Source: Lytechinus pictus
Lineage: Eukaryota > Echinodermata > Echinoidea > Temnopleuroida > Toxopneustidae
NCBI RefSeq assembly: GCF_037042905.1
Contig: NC_087258.1
Location: 5,806,501-5,870,500 of the forward strand
Reading direction: 5' to 3'
DNA length: 64,000 bases
The notes below the pieces were generated by a model. The model had not been told where the DNA came from. It saw only the letters and a list, made by a program, of their open reading frames with translations, and searched no databases. How positions within the stretch are numbered: position 1 is the first letter of the stretch; every line of letters begins with the position of its first letter. The translations under genes were made by a program, and so were the position numbers. Below are positions 10,914 to 22,072 of this stretch, piece after piece.

Positions 10914-10988
10914 GGTGTCGTGGCCGAGTGGTCTAAGGCGCCTGACTTTACACAGAAAGTCCGGGGTTCGATCCTCGGCCGCGGCACC
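10914..10988 (+). tRNA. tRNA-like sequence (pseudogene or SINE-type head)
   Basis: The 75-base sequence has a 7-bp acceptor stem (GGTGTCG with CGGCACC, one G-T pair), an A box TGGCCGAGTGGTC, a T arm CCGGGGTTCGATCCTCGG and a B box GGTTCGATCC. The 5' half resembles Leu/Ser tRNAs, but the long variable arm of those tRNAs is missing. The anticodon arm GACTT/AAGTC encloses an 8-base loop TTACACAG-like segment rather than 7. The identity is therefore unclear (ACA or CAC could be read as anticodon). A TTTT is present about 28 bases downstream. It may be a diverged tRNA gene or a tRNA pseudogene. Confidence 0.5.
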
Positions 10989-11353
10989 TATACCCGAGAG
11001 CAATCGACAGTGCTCTTTTATCCTGCATTCAAATATACTTGTGTTTTAAAAAAAAAATTACTGACGAGGGTGAGTATCTGGATTATATGAGGTGCAGTAA
11101 ATATCATAATATACAAATCATTTCGGATGTAAAACTCATAATGAAACAGAAATTTACCACAGTTGCAGCATAGGCCTACTCGAGATTTTCATCGAAATTC
11201 CAATCATAAGCGAAAATATTATTTGTATTCTTATACCGTTTGCCATTTTCTTTTTCTTACATCTCTTTTTGAAAGTTTACAAAGATATCTTCAAACAATG
11301 CTTGTCTATATAGGCCTAATCAACCAATCATTTATCTATTATTACCCTTCATA
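10989..11353. other. Gene-free stretch
   Basis: AT-rich sequence with two TAGGCCTA palindromes (near 11171 and 11311). Nothing else is supported. Confidence 0.5.
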
Positions 11354-11932
11354 CCCGGGGGGCCACTTACATTGACGAGTGGATACCATGCGCGACCAAA
11401 AAAACACGTAAAAGGGATGTCTTTTTCAAAATAGGGCACGTTACGTACGTAACGTAATAAGGGTGTCAAAAACACTAAAATAATGAAAAAAAGGGTATCT
11501 ATTTTCGCTAGAAGAGCTACGTGTCTAGGGTCAATTGCGAGGGTATAGAAAATTAGGACTAAAATGTGTTATAAAGGATGTACTTTTGCCCCAACAGTCA
11601 ACACTACGTGTTTAGAGTACGATTTACGCGAGGTGTGGTAGGTGGGGCCGTTCTAAACCCAGTGCAGTGATGTAGTTTAAGGTAAAACCGACGACCGACG
11701 TCGATCCGTGACATAATTAAAATATCGCTTTATACTTGTTTAGGGGTTCAATTCAGGGAATACTTGCCAAGAGTATCGTTTTGTTTCCAATACTTGTTAT
11801 GGGTAGGGTTTCACACACCAATACTTGTTAAGGGGTGCATTTTCAGAATATGGAAAATACGTGCTTAGGTTGCTTTTTGAGACCCCATTGTCGTGCATGG
11901 TATCCACTCGTCAATGGAAGTGGCCCTCCGGG
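11354..11932. mobile_element. 579-bp transposon with ~45-bp TIRs and 8-bp duplication
   Basis: The direct repeat CCTTCATA lies at 11346-11353 and 11933-11940. Inside it the ends are inverted over about 45 bases: CCCGGGGGGCCACTTACATT and GACGAGTGGATACCATGC on the left, mirrored by GCATGGTATCCACTCGTC and AATGGAAGTGGCCCTCCGGG on the right. The interior repeats AATACTTGTTA(A/T)GGG several times (11740-11840) and contains the 18-bp perfect palindrome ACGTTACGTACGTAACGT at 11438-11455. No transposase frame is present. The 8-bp duplication fits hAT or Merlin/P types; the CCCGGGGGG terminus does not settle it. Confidence 0.88.
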
Positions 11933-11940
11933 CCTTCATA

Positions 11941-13014
11941 CTGGTCCCTGCATTATAAAATGTTCATGAAATATCTCCTATTCTATCGGCAAATCAACTG
12001 GAACTCTGTATGCAGAAACTAATTTTGTTCAATGATTAATATAATCTTTTCTGAGGAGTGTTTAATCAAGCATCTTGTCAGTGAGTTTCACTGACAAACT
12101 GACTCTGAGCCTATCAGATTCATGGATTTCTCTAGCTTATAACAATAGTCAGTGAAAATCACTAAATATTTGTTTCATGAAATGCTGTCCTGTGTTCTAC
12201 GAATAATACAGAATGGTGACAGATTTAAATGATTAAATCGTTTCTATCTGCTCAGACTTGCATTTTTTTCTTCTTTCGTCATGTCCATAATGTGAATAAA
12301 TATTTCATTCTCCTCATGCGCTTGTTTACGCATGTACTTCTGCGGTTTCAGTTTCGTTAACGTGTTATTGGACCAGCCCTTAAGATTATTATCACTTTCA
12401 AGAGGGGTTTAGTACATTTAGGTTAGACTGCCCCCGCCCCCCCCCCCCCACCAAAAAAAAACCCTCTTTGAATCAGATTGCAATTGGTTTATATTTCTTT
12501 GTTTCATTCAAACCATTTCCACCTACATGTAGAAGCGTTTGTCTAGCAGGTCTGTAGCTATATATTATTAAATTCTGTATTATTTGTTTTCTAGTCGATT
12601 GAATGACTGTTAATAATGGAATATTTCATTATGAATCTATTATTGTCTTGTGCTTTTATCTCTAATATTCTATATCTATAACTATATATATTTTCTGTAT
12701 TATATTGGCATTATTATAGTTGTTCTTGTTGTTGTCTTTGTCGTTAGCATTATAATTATCATTGTCATTATCATCATCATCATCATCATTATCATTACAT
12801 TGAAATATATTTTGCGGCAGAAGCACTGCCTGTTTGTTTGTTTGTTTCAACCCACACTCTAGCTAAAAACTGACGTGTTAAATCTCGATTAAAAAGACCG
12901 AAGAGTGCCCACATTTTCAAACGTTATATGATTTTCTTTCAACCTTTATCGTATTCAATCTCATACGTTAAAAAGAATGATACAACCTTTAAAATGTTAC
13001 TCCTCATGCACCAC
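11941..13014. other. Gene-free stretch with TTG/ATC microsatellites
   Basis: AT-rich unique sequence. At 12720-12800 a run of TTGTTGTTG passes into ATCATCATCATC. A C-run block at 12430-12465 resembles a transposon terminus. No gene signal. Confidence 0.5.
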
Positions 13015-13100
13015 AACATAATTATTGTGAAGCGTTTTAAGCAGTCGTATATTGATAAAGCGGTAAATAAATATCAATAATCATTATTATTATCATCATT
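13015..13100 (+). mobile_element. L2-type LINE/SINE 3' tail fragment
   Basis: GTGAAGCGTTTTAAGCAG, then TTGATAAAGCGGTAAATAAA and TCATTATTATTATCATC. It has the same AAAGCG(C/G)TATAAAT plus (ATT)n arrangement as the LINE tail at 6990-7038 and the SINE tails. No coding part remains. Confidence 0.5.
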
Positions 13101-13452
13101 AACATGATGGCATTCGGGAGAAAAATTCGAAATAGAAGATAATTTTTAGTAGCAAAAAAAAGTTGTTCAAATATTATATTCACTTAAGTATTGCATTTAA
13201 ATTTTTTTTAATTGTTTTCAGTGGATGGATTGTCAGATGGATAGCTTATATGATTAAATTGTTTACAAAACTAGAAGAAATGTCATGATCCAGGATCTAC
13301 CAAACGGAGGAATTAAGATGGTAGATGAATATTCGGCTGTTAAAGCCCAGCAGCTATTTTTGGATAGAAAGAATTAAACATGCGGATAAAGAAGGATGGT
13401 TTCAAATTCTTCAACATTACCTTAAAAAGAACGGAGGATTGTTTGTATTCAA

Positions 13453-14955
13453 CACTGGCGTAAATCCCGGGGGGATGGGGGGATATATCCCCCCCCCCCA
13501 CTTTCGAGGAGGGGGGATGGCCTGTACAAACATCCCCCCACTTTTTACGAAAGAAATGAAAAAAAAATCACAAGAGATAATTGTTTTATTGGTGAAAATT
13601 CTTCCTAAGATACCGCTTAACAAATGAAACAATATCATTGAATCATAAAATGCAAATAAAGAGCCAGTTCACCATTTCCAAACGAAATACTTATGTCCTT
13701 ATTATAACATTAAAGAGAAACCCCCGTTTCTTCCAATTCATCAATGTTTGGGTCTTTGGAAAGGGAATAAGATGGAATGTCAAAAAATGTGAATGTAATC
13801 TCTAATAAAACCATTAAACTATCGTGGGGTAAAAAAAGATAATAATATTGGAGGGGTATTTGCCATATGGACATACAGTGGCGTAATTACGGGGGGCATG
13901 GGGGCACATCCCCCTCATCGGCTGACCCAAAAAAAAACGGGTAAAGGGGGAAAAGGAGAAACGAGGGAGAAAGGAAGAGAAACGTAGTGGGAAAGAAGAA
14001 AATATTATTCATTATAATGTTATATTATATTATAATTATGTTATGTTACATTACATAAGAAACATTTTTATCATAACTTTATAAAACATAATTTGCCCAG
14101 GGGCCTACGTCTTCATTGTTCCTGGTGCTCGCATTGTCTGCTTAATGAGATATATAATCATGTCGTACTAAAACATCCCGTTTTCAATTCAATATAAACC
14201 AAATATATTTCCTAGCACTTATGAGTTATCATTGTTTTATGTAGTGACATATGCTTCTTTTTCATGACTCAAAAAGTGATTGCCCCATGTTAAGGTCTTC
14301 GTATAATATGAAAAATTTCCTGTCCGTGATTACGTTCGCATTAGTGGATTGGTGAGATATGTCTGTTCTTCATGAATTCCTAAAATCAGTCCTTAAAATG
14401 TCCCTTCTTCTGATCTGAATATCAAAAATTTTCAGCTCGCGCTTCGCGCTCGCATCATTTGGTTAATGAAATACGTATGGTCCTAGTTAATTCCTACAAA
14501 GCAACCTTAGAATGCCCCACTTCAGGTCTGAATTATCTAAATTTTCAGCTCGCGCTTCGCGCTCGCATTGTTTAGCGAGACAGGTACATATCATGATTAC
14601 ACAAATTTGATTATAATGTCCCTTTTTAGGTGTGAATATAAAAAAAATTCAGCTCGCGCTTCGCGCTCGCATTATTTGATCAGTGAGATAGATATCCGTT
14701 TAATGACATTGTCCTTAAAATGTCTCTATTAGGTCAGTATAACTGGCAACTGAGCACTCTTCGCGCGCTCACTAGCGCACTCACTCAGTGATTAAAAAAT
14801 GTTGCGGGTGCCCCCCCCCCCAATGCTGTGACCCACGGTACGCCACTGTGGACATATCAATGACAATTCCTTGCATATTTAAAAACATGATTGCAAAAAA
14901 AATGCCAAAATATTTCAGTCATCCCCCCACCCATCAACACGGATTTACGCCAGTG
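13453..14955. mobile_element. Outer hAT-like element with 8-bp duplication GTATTCAA
   Basis: GTATTCAA at 13445-13452 and again at 14956-14963 brackets a unit starting CACTGGCGTAAATCCCGGG and ending GGATTTACGCCAGTG (inverted ends of about 15 bp). Its own sequence is about 530 bp once the nested element at 13876-14848 and its duplication are removed. It includes C/G-run blocks at 13466-13545 with CCCCCACTTT. There is no transposase. The insertion cuts the LINE ORF2 between codons for FN and CNYG. Confidence 0.9.
13876..14848. mobile_element. Inner hAT-like element carrying GCTCGCGCTTCGCGCTCGC repeats
   Basis: TGGACATA at 13868-13875 and 14849-14856 is a perfect 8-bp duplication around a 973-bp element. 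It starts CAGTGGCGTAATTACGGGG and ends CCACGGTACGCCACTG. Three copies of the 19-base core GCTCGCGCTTCGCGCTCGC occur near 14437, 14549 and 14651, spaced about 105-110 bases, each preceded by AATTTTCA or AAATTCA. A degenerate fourth lies near 14755. The element has the same ends and interior order as the 1.6-kb copy at 22073-23685. No coding capacity. Confidence 0.92.
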
Positions 14956-16145
14956 GTATTCAACTGTAATTATGGTCTCAAAATGTTGAACTTGGATATT
15001 CCTCAGTTTTATAAAAATATTTTACAATGTTGGGATTCTCTTAATGTGAGAAACAGAGAGGATAAAACGAAGTTCCAGATCATCTGGAACAATAAACAAC
15101 TGAAAGTTACTCGATATATAATTTTCTTTCGAAAATTGTTTTTAAAAAGAACTGTGTTTTTTAATGACATCCTTACTGAACGATGTATTTTAAGACGATT
15201 GGATGAAATGAAAAGGTTATTTGATTTAGATGCCAACGACTACTTTAGATTACAAGGAGTGTATTCTGCATTTTTGAAGACAATTTTTTTCTAAAATATC
15301 ATATACGGACTCATTTAAATGCAGCTATTATCAAATACTATTCTTCCTGTTGATTGATTGATTGATTGATTGAATTTTTTCTTCATTTCAAACAAATTGA
15401 CAAAGTAAGTAGAATTGGTACAGCTTAACAAAATAAAAAGTAAAAATTTTTATGATCAATTAGTAGCAGAAAAATATGAGCGTCCAGCAAGTACGTTTAG
15501 ACTTCAAAACCGATATGATGTTTCAGATAAAGAATTGGTATTGGCTCGTTCATCTATTTTATTGAACACTATTGATGTAAATTACAGAGAATTTCAGTTC
15601 TAAGTATTGAACGATATTTTAAACTTGAACTATAAGTTGTATAAAATGAAAGTCATTACTTCACCTTTATGTTCTTTCTGTAATGCAGAAATTGAAACGA
15701 TCGAACATTTATTTTGGAATTGTCCATTTACACAGTTGTTTTGGAATCAGCTGGGAAAAGAACTCACTCTGTTTGATTTTTCATTATTAACGGAAAAAAG
15801 TGTAATACTCGGTAATTTATCAAGAAAATGTCTTCTTTTTAATCATGTTTTAGTTATTGCAAAGAAATTAATTTTTCTTAGTAGATGTAAATCATGTAAA
15901 CCAACAGTTCCTGATTGTGTTGACTTGTTAACTAGATGGTATAAAATGGAAAAAATTATAGCTATTCGAAATAACAAAAGGAGTGTCCACGAACGCAGGT
16001 GGCGAGACGTGGTACAGTGGTTATCCACTTATGTTATGTAACTGTTATGTAATTTCTTATAATGCATCAATTTTGTATTTGTTCAACTGTATTGAGTGAA
16101 TGTACCTTGAAGTGACCAATAAAACATCATTTAAATACAAAAAAT

Positions 16146-17099
16146 TGTTTATCAGTTTATCTTATCGTTGTGCAATCAGTAACTTGGACGTAGTTCAGCT
16201 TCGAAGTTGCTCGATTGGATTTTTTAAATAGATGTGAACCATCTGTCTGTCTACCCATTGAGCAAAGTGCATTGTCGATGATAAAATTTATATTACAGAA
16301 AGGGGCGTTGATATCGTATATTAATATGGGCAAGACTGTAGTGCGCAGATGGTGCTTGAACCCCCCCCCCCCATCGAAAATCACGACTAAGAAAAAAATA
16401 TGAAACGAATGAAAATGAAAGAAGAAAGGGTAAAATATGATATCATTTCCTGAATACTATGTCAAAATATATATATATATTTTTTTATGGATTTTTTTTT
16501 TTATGAGAAATGTCGAAAGTTTTGCCCAATATGGCTCCCTTATAATTTTTGGCTTATTACGTACGCCACTGAAGCAATACGAGCTAAGGTAACGACATTG
16601 TTTTCTCGATTGAAAGTGGATCATAATAGTAAGTTTAACGACCAAAGATTTTCGACTTTCTTCCATTTTATTTTCTCTTTTACCCATCTTTCACTAACTA
16701 CATACTTGACAAAAAAAATACGGGAGGTAGTTCTTTTCTCAGTGACTTCACCCTTGATCGGAATTGCTTAGGCACACTATTCAGCGTGAGCATACCACCT
16801 GAACACAGCAAGAAATGATGCATGATTTCGGCCTACCATTAAGTTAATTGCGGGCAATTATTTATCATTTCCAACAGATCGCTTGCCTTTATCACGTATG
16901 CAAAATATTCCGGTTGCCAGGTAGTGTTGAACAATTTATCGGGCAATATTGGAGTTATTAGTGGAACGTTCGGCGTGGCGTTATCTTGATTGCGATTCAT
17001 ATCAGAGGCGTAATGACGCAATATTAGGACATAATGGATGTTATGCAAAATGTTCTGGAATAAATTAGCGAGAGAGCAAGGCTACGAAGTTTTTTGACA
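16146..17099. other. Gene-free stretch with a transposon terminus
   Basis: Contains a C-run block at 16361-16375 and GTACGCCACTG ending near 16571, the usual right end of the hAT-like elements here. No matching left end or duplication was found. The rest is AT-rich with no supported gene. Confidence 0.5.
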
Positions 17100-17246
17100 T
17101 GGCTCGGTAACACAAAGGTTTGCAATCAATCGCTTAATACCGATGACCAATCAAGATCATCACACTGTTTAAAATACTGACCGGGAACCAATAACTGCGG
17201 TTCTTTCATATTTGCAATCTATCGCAAACCTTTGTGTTACGGAGCC
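17100..17246. mobile_element. Fold-back MITE (GGCTCCGTAACACAAAGG type)
   Basis: GGCTCGGTAACACAAAGGTT and TGCAATCAATCGC on the left pair with TGCAATCTATCGC and AAACCTTTGTGTTACGGAGCC on the right with few mismatches over about 33 bases. The spacer is about 80 bases. Related elements sit at 52917-53046 and 53048-53176. The CAATCAATCG subterminal block is also shared with the MITE at 44329-44476. Confidence 0.75.
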
Positions 17247-19402
17247 CTGATTTCATACATTGGTAAGTAAAATCGACTAAGAATTTGATTTTCAAAATAT
17301 GTCTAAAATACATGAAACTTGAACATTGATGAGGATACACATCTTTTTTTCTATTGGGGTGCAATTTAACCATAAAATGACTGGGATATTTGAGATGTAT
17401 TGAGGACTGGGGGGCATGATTACCCCGTATTCCTTACTAAGTAATATCCGTCAATTGGATCAGTTCTCTTTGTTTATGAGATCAGTTACTTTAGATTTTC
17501 ACAAAATTCACCAAAAGTAAGCAAAAAAAAAGGGGGCACTTTTCCCCCACTTTTTGGTTAATTCCATCGACTTCTAACTCATCTGTCGGGGGGATGGGGG
17601 CTAGAGAATGTCTATAATTTCTCTTCGTACTGTCGTTTTATCAAAAGCCCCCTCACACCTGACCGAATGTAGGCGGACGACGGGTGACGAATGGGAAAAA
17701 TTAACGAAATGCACGCGAATCCAACTAATTCAAATTTCTGTCAAATCATGCGATCAGTAACTATTGTCAAATTTTATAAACGAACGGTAAGCTAATGATA
17801 AATATGACAGGCGAAGGATATCGGTTCACCTCTTTGAGTAAATTGCAGCCGAAGGCGAGCGAAGGGTTGATATAACCCAATAAGACGAACGAACAGTGAT
17901 CAATGGTTTGATATGGCGTGCGATTAGAAACGAAGACGAGGGAATAGATCGGGCGTTCTTGTACGTTTGTGTCATCGTGTTGCTTTGTTAACATGGTTAA
18001 GGTTTCTTTCGAGATCGGTCCACTTTGGCAAAAGCGCAATGAGGACTATGCGCGACTATAACACACGAACGATAAACCTGACAAGCGAACGATTAATATA
18101 ATAACTGATTAAATTCACGATCAACAAAATTACATGGACAGCTGATCTGACTTTGATTGTTCCGTTTCTTTAATCACTTCTCGATATCGATCAACAAACT
18201 TGGTATCGATAGTTCGATACTACATTCATCTTCACCTTGGATAGAATGTAAAACCTATCAAATAAACTGAGTAACCTTTAAAACTTCTAAACTTGTATAA
18301 AATAATCAACGAATGCAATTATCAACTTTTGATTTAACATCATTCGCTTTGTTTATAACCAAATAGCTAAAAAGAATAAAGCTTATTACTCAAAACATTA
18401 ATTTTGTTCTTGTGTGTATTATTTTGTTCTGCTCTGCATGCAGGGAGTTGTGTTTTCTTCGAAATAATTTTACTAGCAAAAAATATAAAACAGATTAAAC
18501 TAGCTGCAAGTGGCTGCATAAAAAGTACTATTGTATCTTTCAAAATTTCAAATACATAATATACTGTAACATAATTTGCTGTTTTGTAATTTTAGTTTGC
18601 ATACCAAAAGATGTGATTAATATGACAATTAAATCTAAAATAAAAAAATAAACTTCTTGCATTTCCTGTTCTTTTCCTTTTCCTTTTCCTCCTTTTTTTC
18701 TTCTTTTTTGATTGTGAAAACAAAGTAAAAACTCAAGAACTTCCCTTTGTTACATCTAAAATAACAATTAAAAAACAAGTATCAAACCTGTGTACCCTTG
18801 TTTGATCAAAGGTCTGCTCAAAACGTGTGAAAAACAAATACAAATATTAGACCATGTAAAACATATTGTATGTCCATATAAATCCAACTGTGTGACACAT
18901 GATAATAACACAGAAAAATTCCAACCATTCCTGATCATGCACAATTAGGCATGACATTATTAAAATTTGCAACATAAGAATCTGAAAAGTACAATAATTG
19001 TGATTTTTCTTTAAATCAAACAACTACTTGCTTTAACAGTGTACCAAAATAACAGATACTTTGGGGTCTTTCATGTTTTTTTTTTGTGTGTGTATTTATT
19101 TTCATGGTTGTTTAATACAAAGAGTTATCTAATTGATTCACTGATATCCAATATAATGCATAAAACTGTAAATATACACGGAAATGTTGCCTGAAAAATG
19201 AAAGTAAACAAAACCTTTTTTTTTTAAGTGCCTTTGAACATTGACCAATCTAAAAATTATAACAGTTGTAAATTTAAGGAAACCTTAAGTAAACCTTAAG
19301 TAAGTAAAATATGCATCAAAATACACTTCTGTGTAATAACCACCTTTTATATTATCTAGTAAAATAATGGCATTCATAATCAAGTGACCAATTAGTTACG
19401 AG
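17247..19402. other. Gene-free AT-rich stretch
   Basis: From about 18100 to 19390 the sequence is very AT-rich and featureless. Around 17640-18060 it is more mixed but has no coding signal. A 3' LTR for the Gypsy-like element that ends at 19403 would be expected somewhere here. I could not recognise TG...CA ends or a repeated LTR. Confidence 0.5.
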
Positions 19403-21770
19403 TTAGTTGGGCACAAAATCACGAAAACGTAATGGGGGACGTCGCTCGCGAGGCGGATTACGACGTGGTACAGCAGGTTGCGGATTTCCCGCTGGCATTG
19501 GAACATTTTGTGCATCTTGAATGTTACAAGGTTCAATGTCATCATCATCATCATGACTAAATGGTGGAGCTGGACCACCATACAACTTGAATCGCGAACA
19601 ATTGCGTGTGATATAATGATTGGCACAACGGACGGTAATGCGAGATCCACGCTTTCTCACAACTTTTTATGGTTGCACCAGGTAGGCGACTGGTGCTTTG
19701 GAACCATTCCATCTCTGCGAACAAGCACCATATCACCAACCGCGATTCTCGATGTCTGAGTTTTTCCGCGACCATCAGCGTTTGCTTTCATGTGTTGTTT
19801 CTTGGCTTCATCGCGATTGCGAACTGAAGAATGTAGATCATGTTGGATCTGCGGAGATACTACGTCTGGAAGACGTGTACGCAATGGCCTTCCAAAGAGA
19901 AGAGTCGCAGGAGGAACACCAGTAGTAGAGTGTGGTGTTGCTCGATAGTTACGCAAGAACCTGTATACTTCCTGCTTCTAACGCTTGTGCTCTGCGATTG
20001 CACAGCGGTAGACTTTCTTGAGAGTTCGCATGAATCTTTCGACCTCACCATTAGCTTGAGACCAACGCGGAGTAACTCTCCTGTGCTTGAATCCTAAGTA
20101 GTTAGCAAACTGATTGAATTCTGCGCCGTTGAATGGTGGGCCATTGTCAGTACGGACTACAGAAGGAACGCCAAAGCTTGAGAAGATTCGGTCAAGCTTG
20201 GGGATGACCTGACTCGCTGCTGTAGAGGAAACTATTTCTACTTCTACGAAACGTGAGTAATCATCGATGACTACCAACATGTGATCACCATTCGGAAGAT
20301 CGGCAAAGTCTACGCTACCTTCGGCCCATGGCTGTTGTGGAAGCTCAGTCATTCGACGTGGTTCTTTTGCATGGTCAACAGTGTTCATCTGGCAAGATGA
20401 ACAACCGCGAATTGTGTGTTCAGTCATACGATCAATAGAAGGAAACCACACCTTCTCACGCAAGAGAGCATAATTGTCTTAGTTATGCCCTGATGGCCCT
20501 CATGTGCTATGTTGATGATACGCTGTCTAAGTGAGCGCGGAATGACGATGCGATGATCACGTAAGAGAATGCTACCATTTTCTGCTATGGTAAGTTGATC
20601 CGTATTTCATGTAGGCTTCTGTACTCACTCTGCAATGCTGCATCTCTAGATGCTAGAAGATCACCCCAGCTGTCATCTTGGATAGCGCGCATACAGTTAT
20701 GAAGAGCTTCATCAGTGCTTGTTGCGGATATGATATCCTTATGCGTGACTGTCTTTGGAATTGCGTGTGCTGCGATAAACAAGACATGTTGTTCTGCGAT
20801 TTCTTCTTCGGCTGATGATCCCTCACTGTGGGTAGTACGCGGGTGCCGTGACATATAGTCAGCTGGATTCAATGTTCCAGGGTGGTACTGGACCCTGAAA
20901 TTGTACGCTTGCAGCCTAAGTAACCAACGTTCAATGCGGATTGGCGGCTTTGAGTTGGCATTGTTGAACATGGACAACAGAGGCTTGTGATCTGTTGTCA
21001 CAACGAATGATCCTCCATACAGATAAATGTGAAAATGTCTAACAGCCCAAGTGATGGCAAGTGCCTCTCTCTCCGTTTGCGAGTAGCGTTGTTCTACGGG
21101 TGTCAATGAGCTACTAGCTAACGCGATTGGGATAACTGACTGCGTACGAGAGTCATGCTGAACCAGAATCACTCCGAGGCCAAGTGGGCCTGCATCAACA
21201 ATAACCTCTGACTGGTATGCTGGGTTGAAGTATCCCATGGTACAGTGCTTAGAAACAAGAGCCTTGATATGCTGAAATGCTGCTGCTTGGGGCGGTCCCA
21301 TGACCACCGCACATCAGCTCGTGTGAGTTCTCTGAGAGGAGCAGATATTGACGCGAGATCTGGAATGAAACGAGCACAGTAAGTTACCATGCCCAAGAAA
21401 CTGCGTATCTCTGAGACGTTCTGTGGCTCCGCAACAGCATGGATCGCTTCCACCTTACGTGTATCAGGGCTAATACCATTGGCGGTGAAGACATGGCCAA
21501 AGTATACAACACGATCTGTGTTAAAGACACACTTAGCAGGATTCAGCGTTAGGTTCACCTCACGTAGGCGCTGCATGACCGCATGAAGTCGTGTGTCATG
21601 TTCTGCTTTGTTTCGGCCAAAAACAAGTAGATCATCGCTGATGTTCACAACGCCTGGTAGGTCTTGAAATGTCATCTGGATCACATGCTGAAACACTTCA
21701 GCTGCTGAAGATAATCCAAAATTTAGGCGTTTGTACCTTAATAGTCCTACGTGTGTAGAGATTACGGTAT
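19403..21770 (-). mobile_element. Ty3/Gypsy pol remnant: RT, RNase H, integrase
   Basis: Reading from high to low coordinates, about 21770-21300 encodes the later part of a reverse transcriptase (YKRLNFGLSSAAEVFQ, then ISDDLLVFG, FGHVFTANGI, FLGMVTYCARFIPDLA). About 21310-20600 is RNase H (VDAGPLGLGVILVQHD, YSQTEREALAITWAVRHF, TTDHKPLL). About 20470-19980 holds the integrase zinc region (GCSSCQMN) and the first catalytic region (VVIDDYSRFVEVE, VRTDNGPPFNGAEF, QANGEVERFMRTLKK). 19956-19403 holds the integrase C-terminal part and a basic tail ending RPPLRFRDFVPN. The normal YxDD box reads ISDD. There are at least three frameshifts and several stops (about 21300, 20580-20465, 19970, 19660). Gag, protease and early RT are missing and no LTRs were seen, so it is a dead 5'-truncated copy. 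Confidence 0.88.
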
Positions 21771-22072
21771 ACTGGCGAATACGAATATGAATATTGTCTT
21801 TGTGTTGCTCTTTGACAACGCAATACTCGACGACAGTTCAAATTCATTAAATTTCCATATTCAGTATAAACTTATATTAAATCATGTAAGCCTATCAAAA
21901 TGTGAATTATGCAAACTTGCTTATTATGTGCGACACAGATATCATGAAAATATACATGTAAATACAAATACTCAAATTTCGAAAGAGGTGAAGGTTTCCT
22001 TTGAAAATTAAAAATGAACACAGGGCAGTGTTTGTGATGCATATTTGCATGATGCCCATGTACTAAAATAAG
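21771..22072. other. Gene-free AT-rich stretch
   Basis: No feature recognised between the broken 5' edge of the Gypsy remnant and the hAT-like element. Confidence 0.5.

Larger units (their letters stand above)
13265..16145 (+). mobile_element. 5'-truncated Tx1/L1-like LINE ORF2, split by nested transposons
   Basis: The C-terminal part of a LINE ORF2. Upstream of the insertions the frames read MIQDLPNGGIKMVDEYSAVK and WFQILQHYLKKNGGLFVFN. Downstream they continue CNYGLKMLNLDIPQFYKNIL, QIIWNNKQLKV, FFRKLFLKRTVFFNDIL and a zinc-binding block CSFCNAEIETIEHLFWNCPF at about 15670-15730. That block is the C-C-H-C motif of the zf-RVT region found in Tx1/L1-type elements. The frame ends at the TAA 16039-16041. 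AATAAAACATC near 16120 and a short A tail end the element at about 16145. Reading across the outer insertion at 13453-14955 is exactly in frame. Further damage: stops and frameshifts before 13400 and around 15290-15415 (a GATT tetramer run), and a stop at 15601. Confidence 0.82.

Noticed and set aside
17247..19402. LTR of the Gypsy-like element
   Set aside because: No TG...CA-bounded direct repeat could be found; the stretch is featureless AT-rich DNA.
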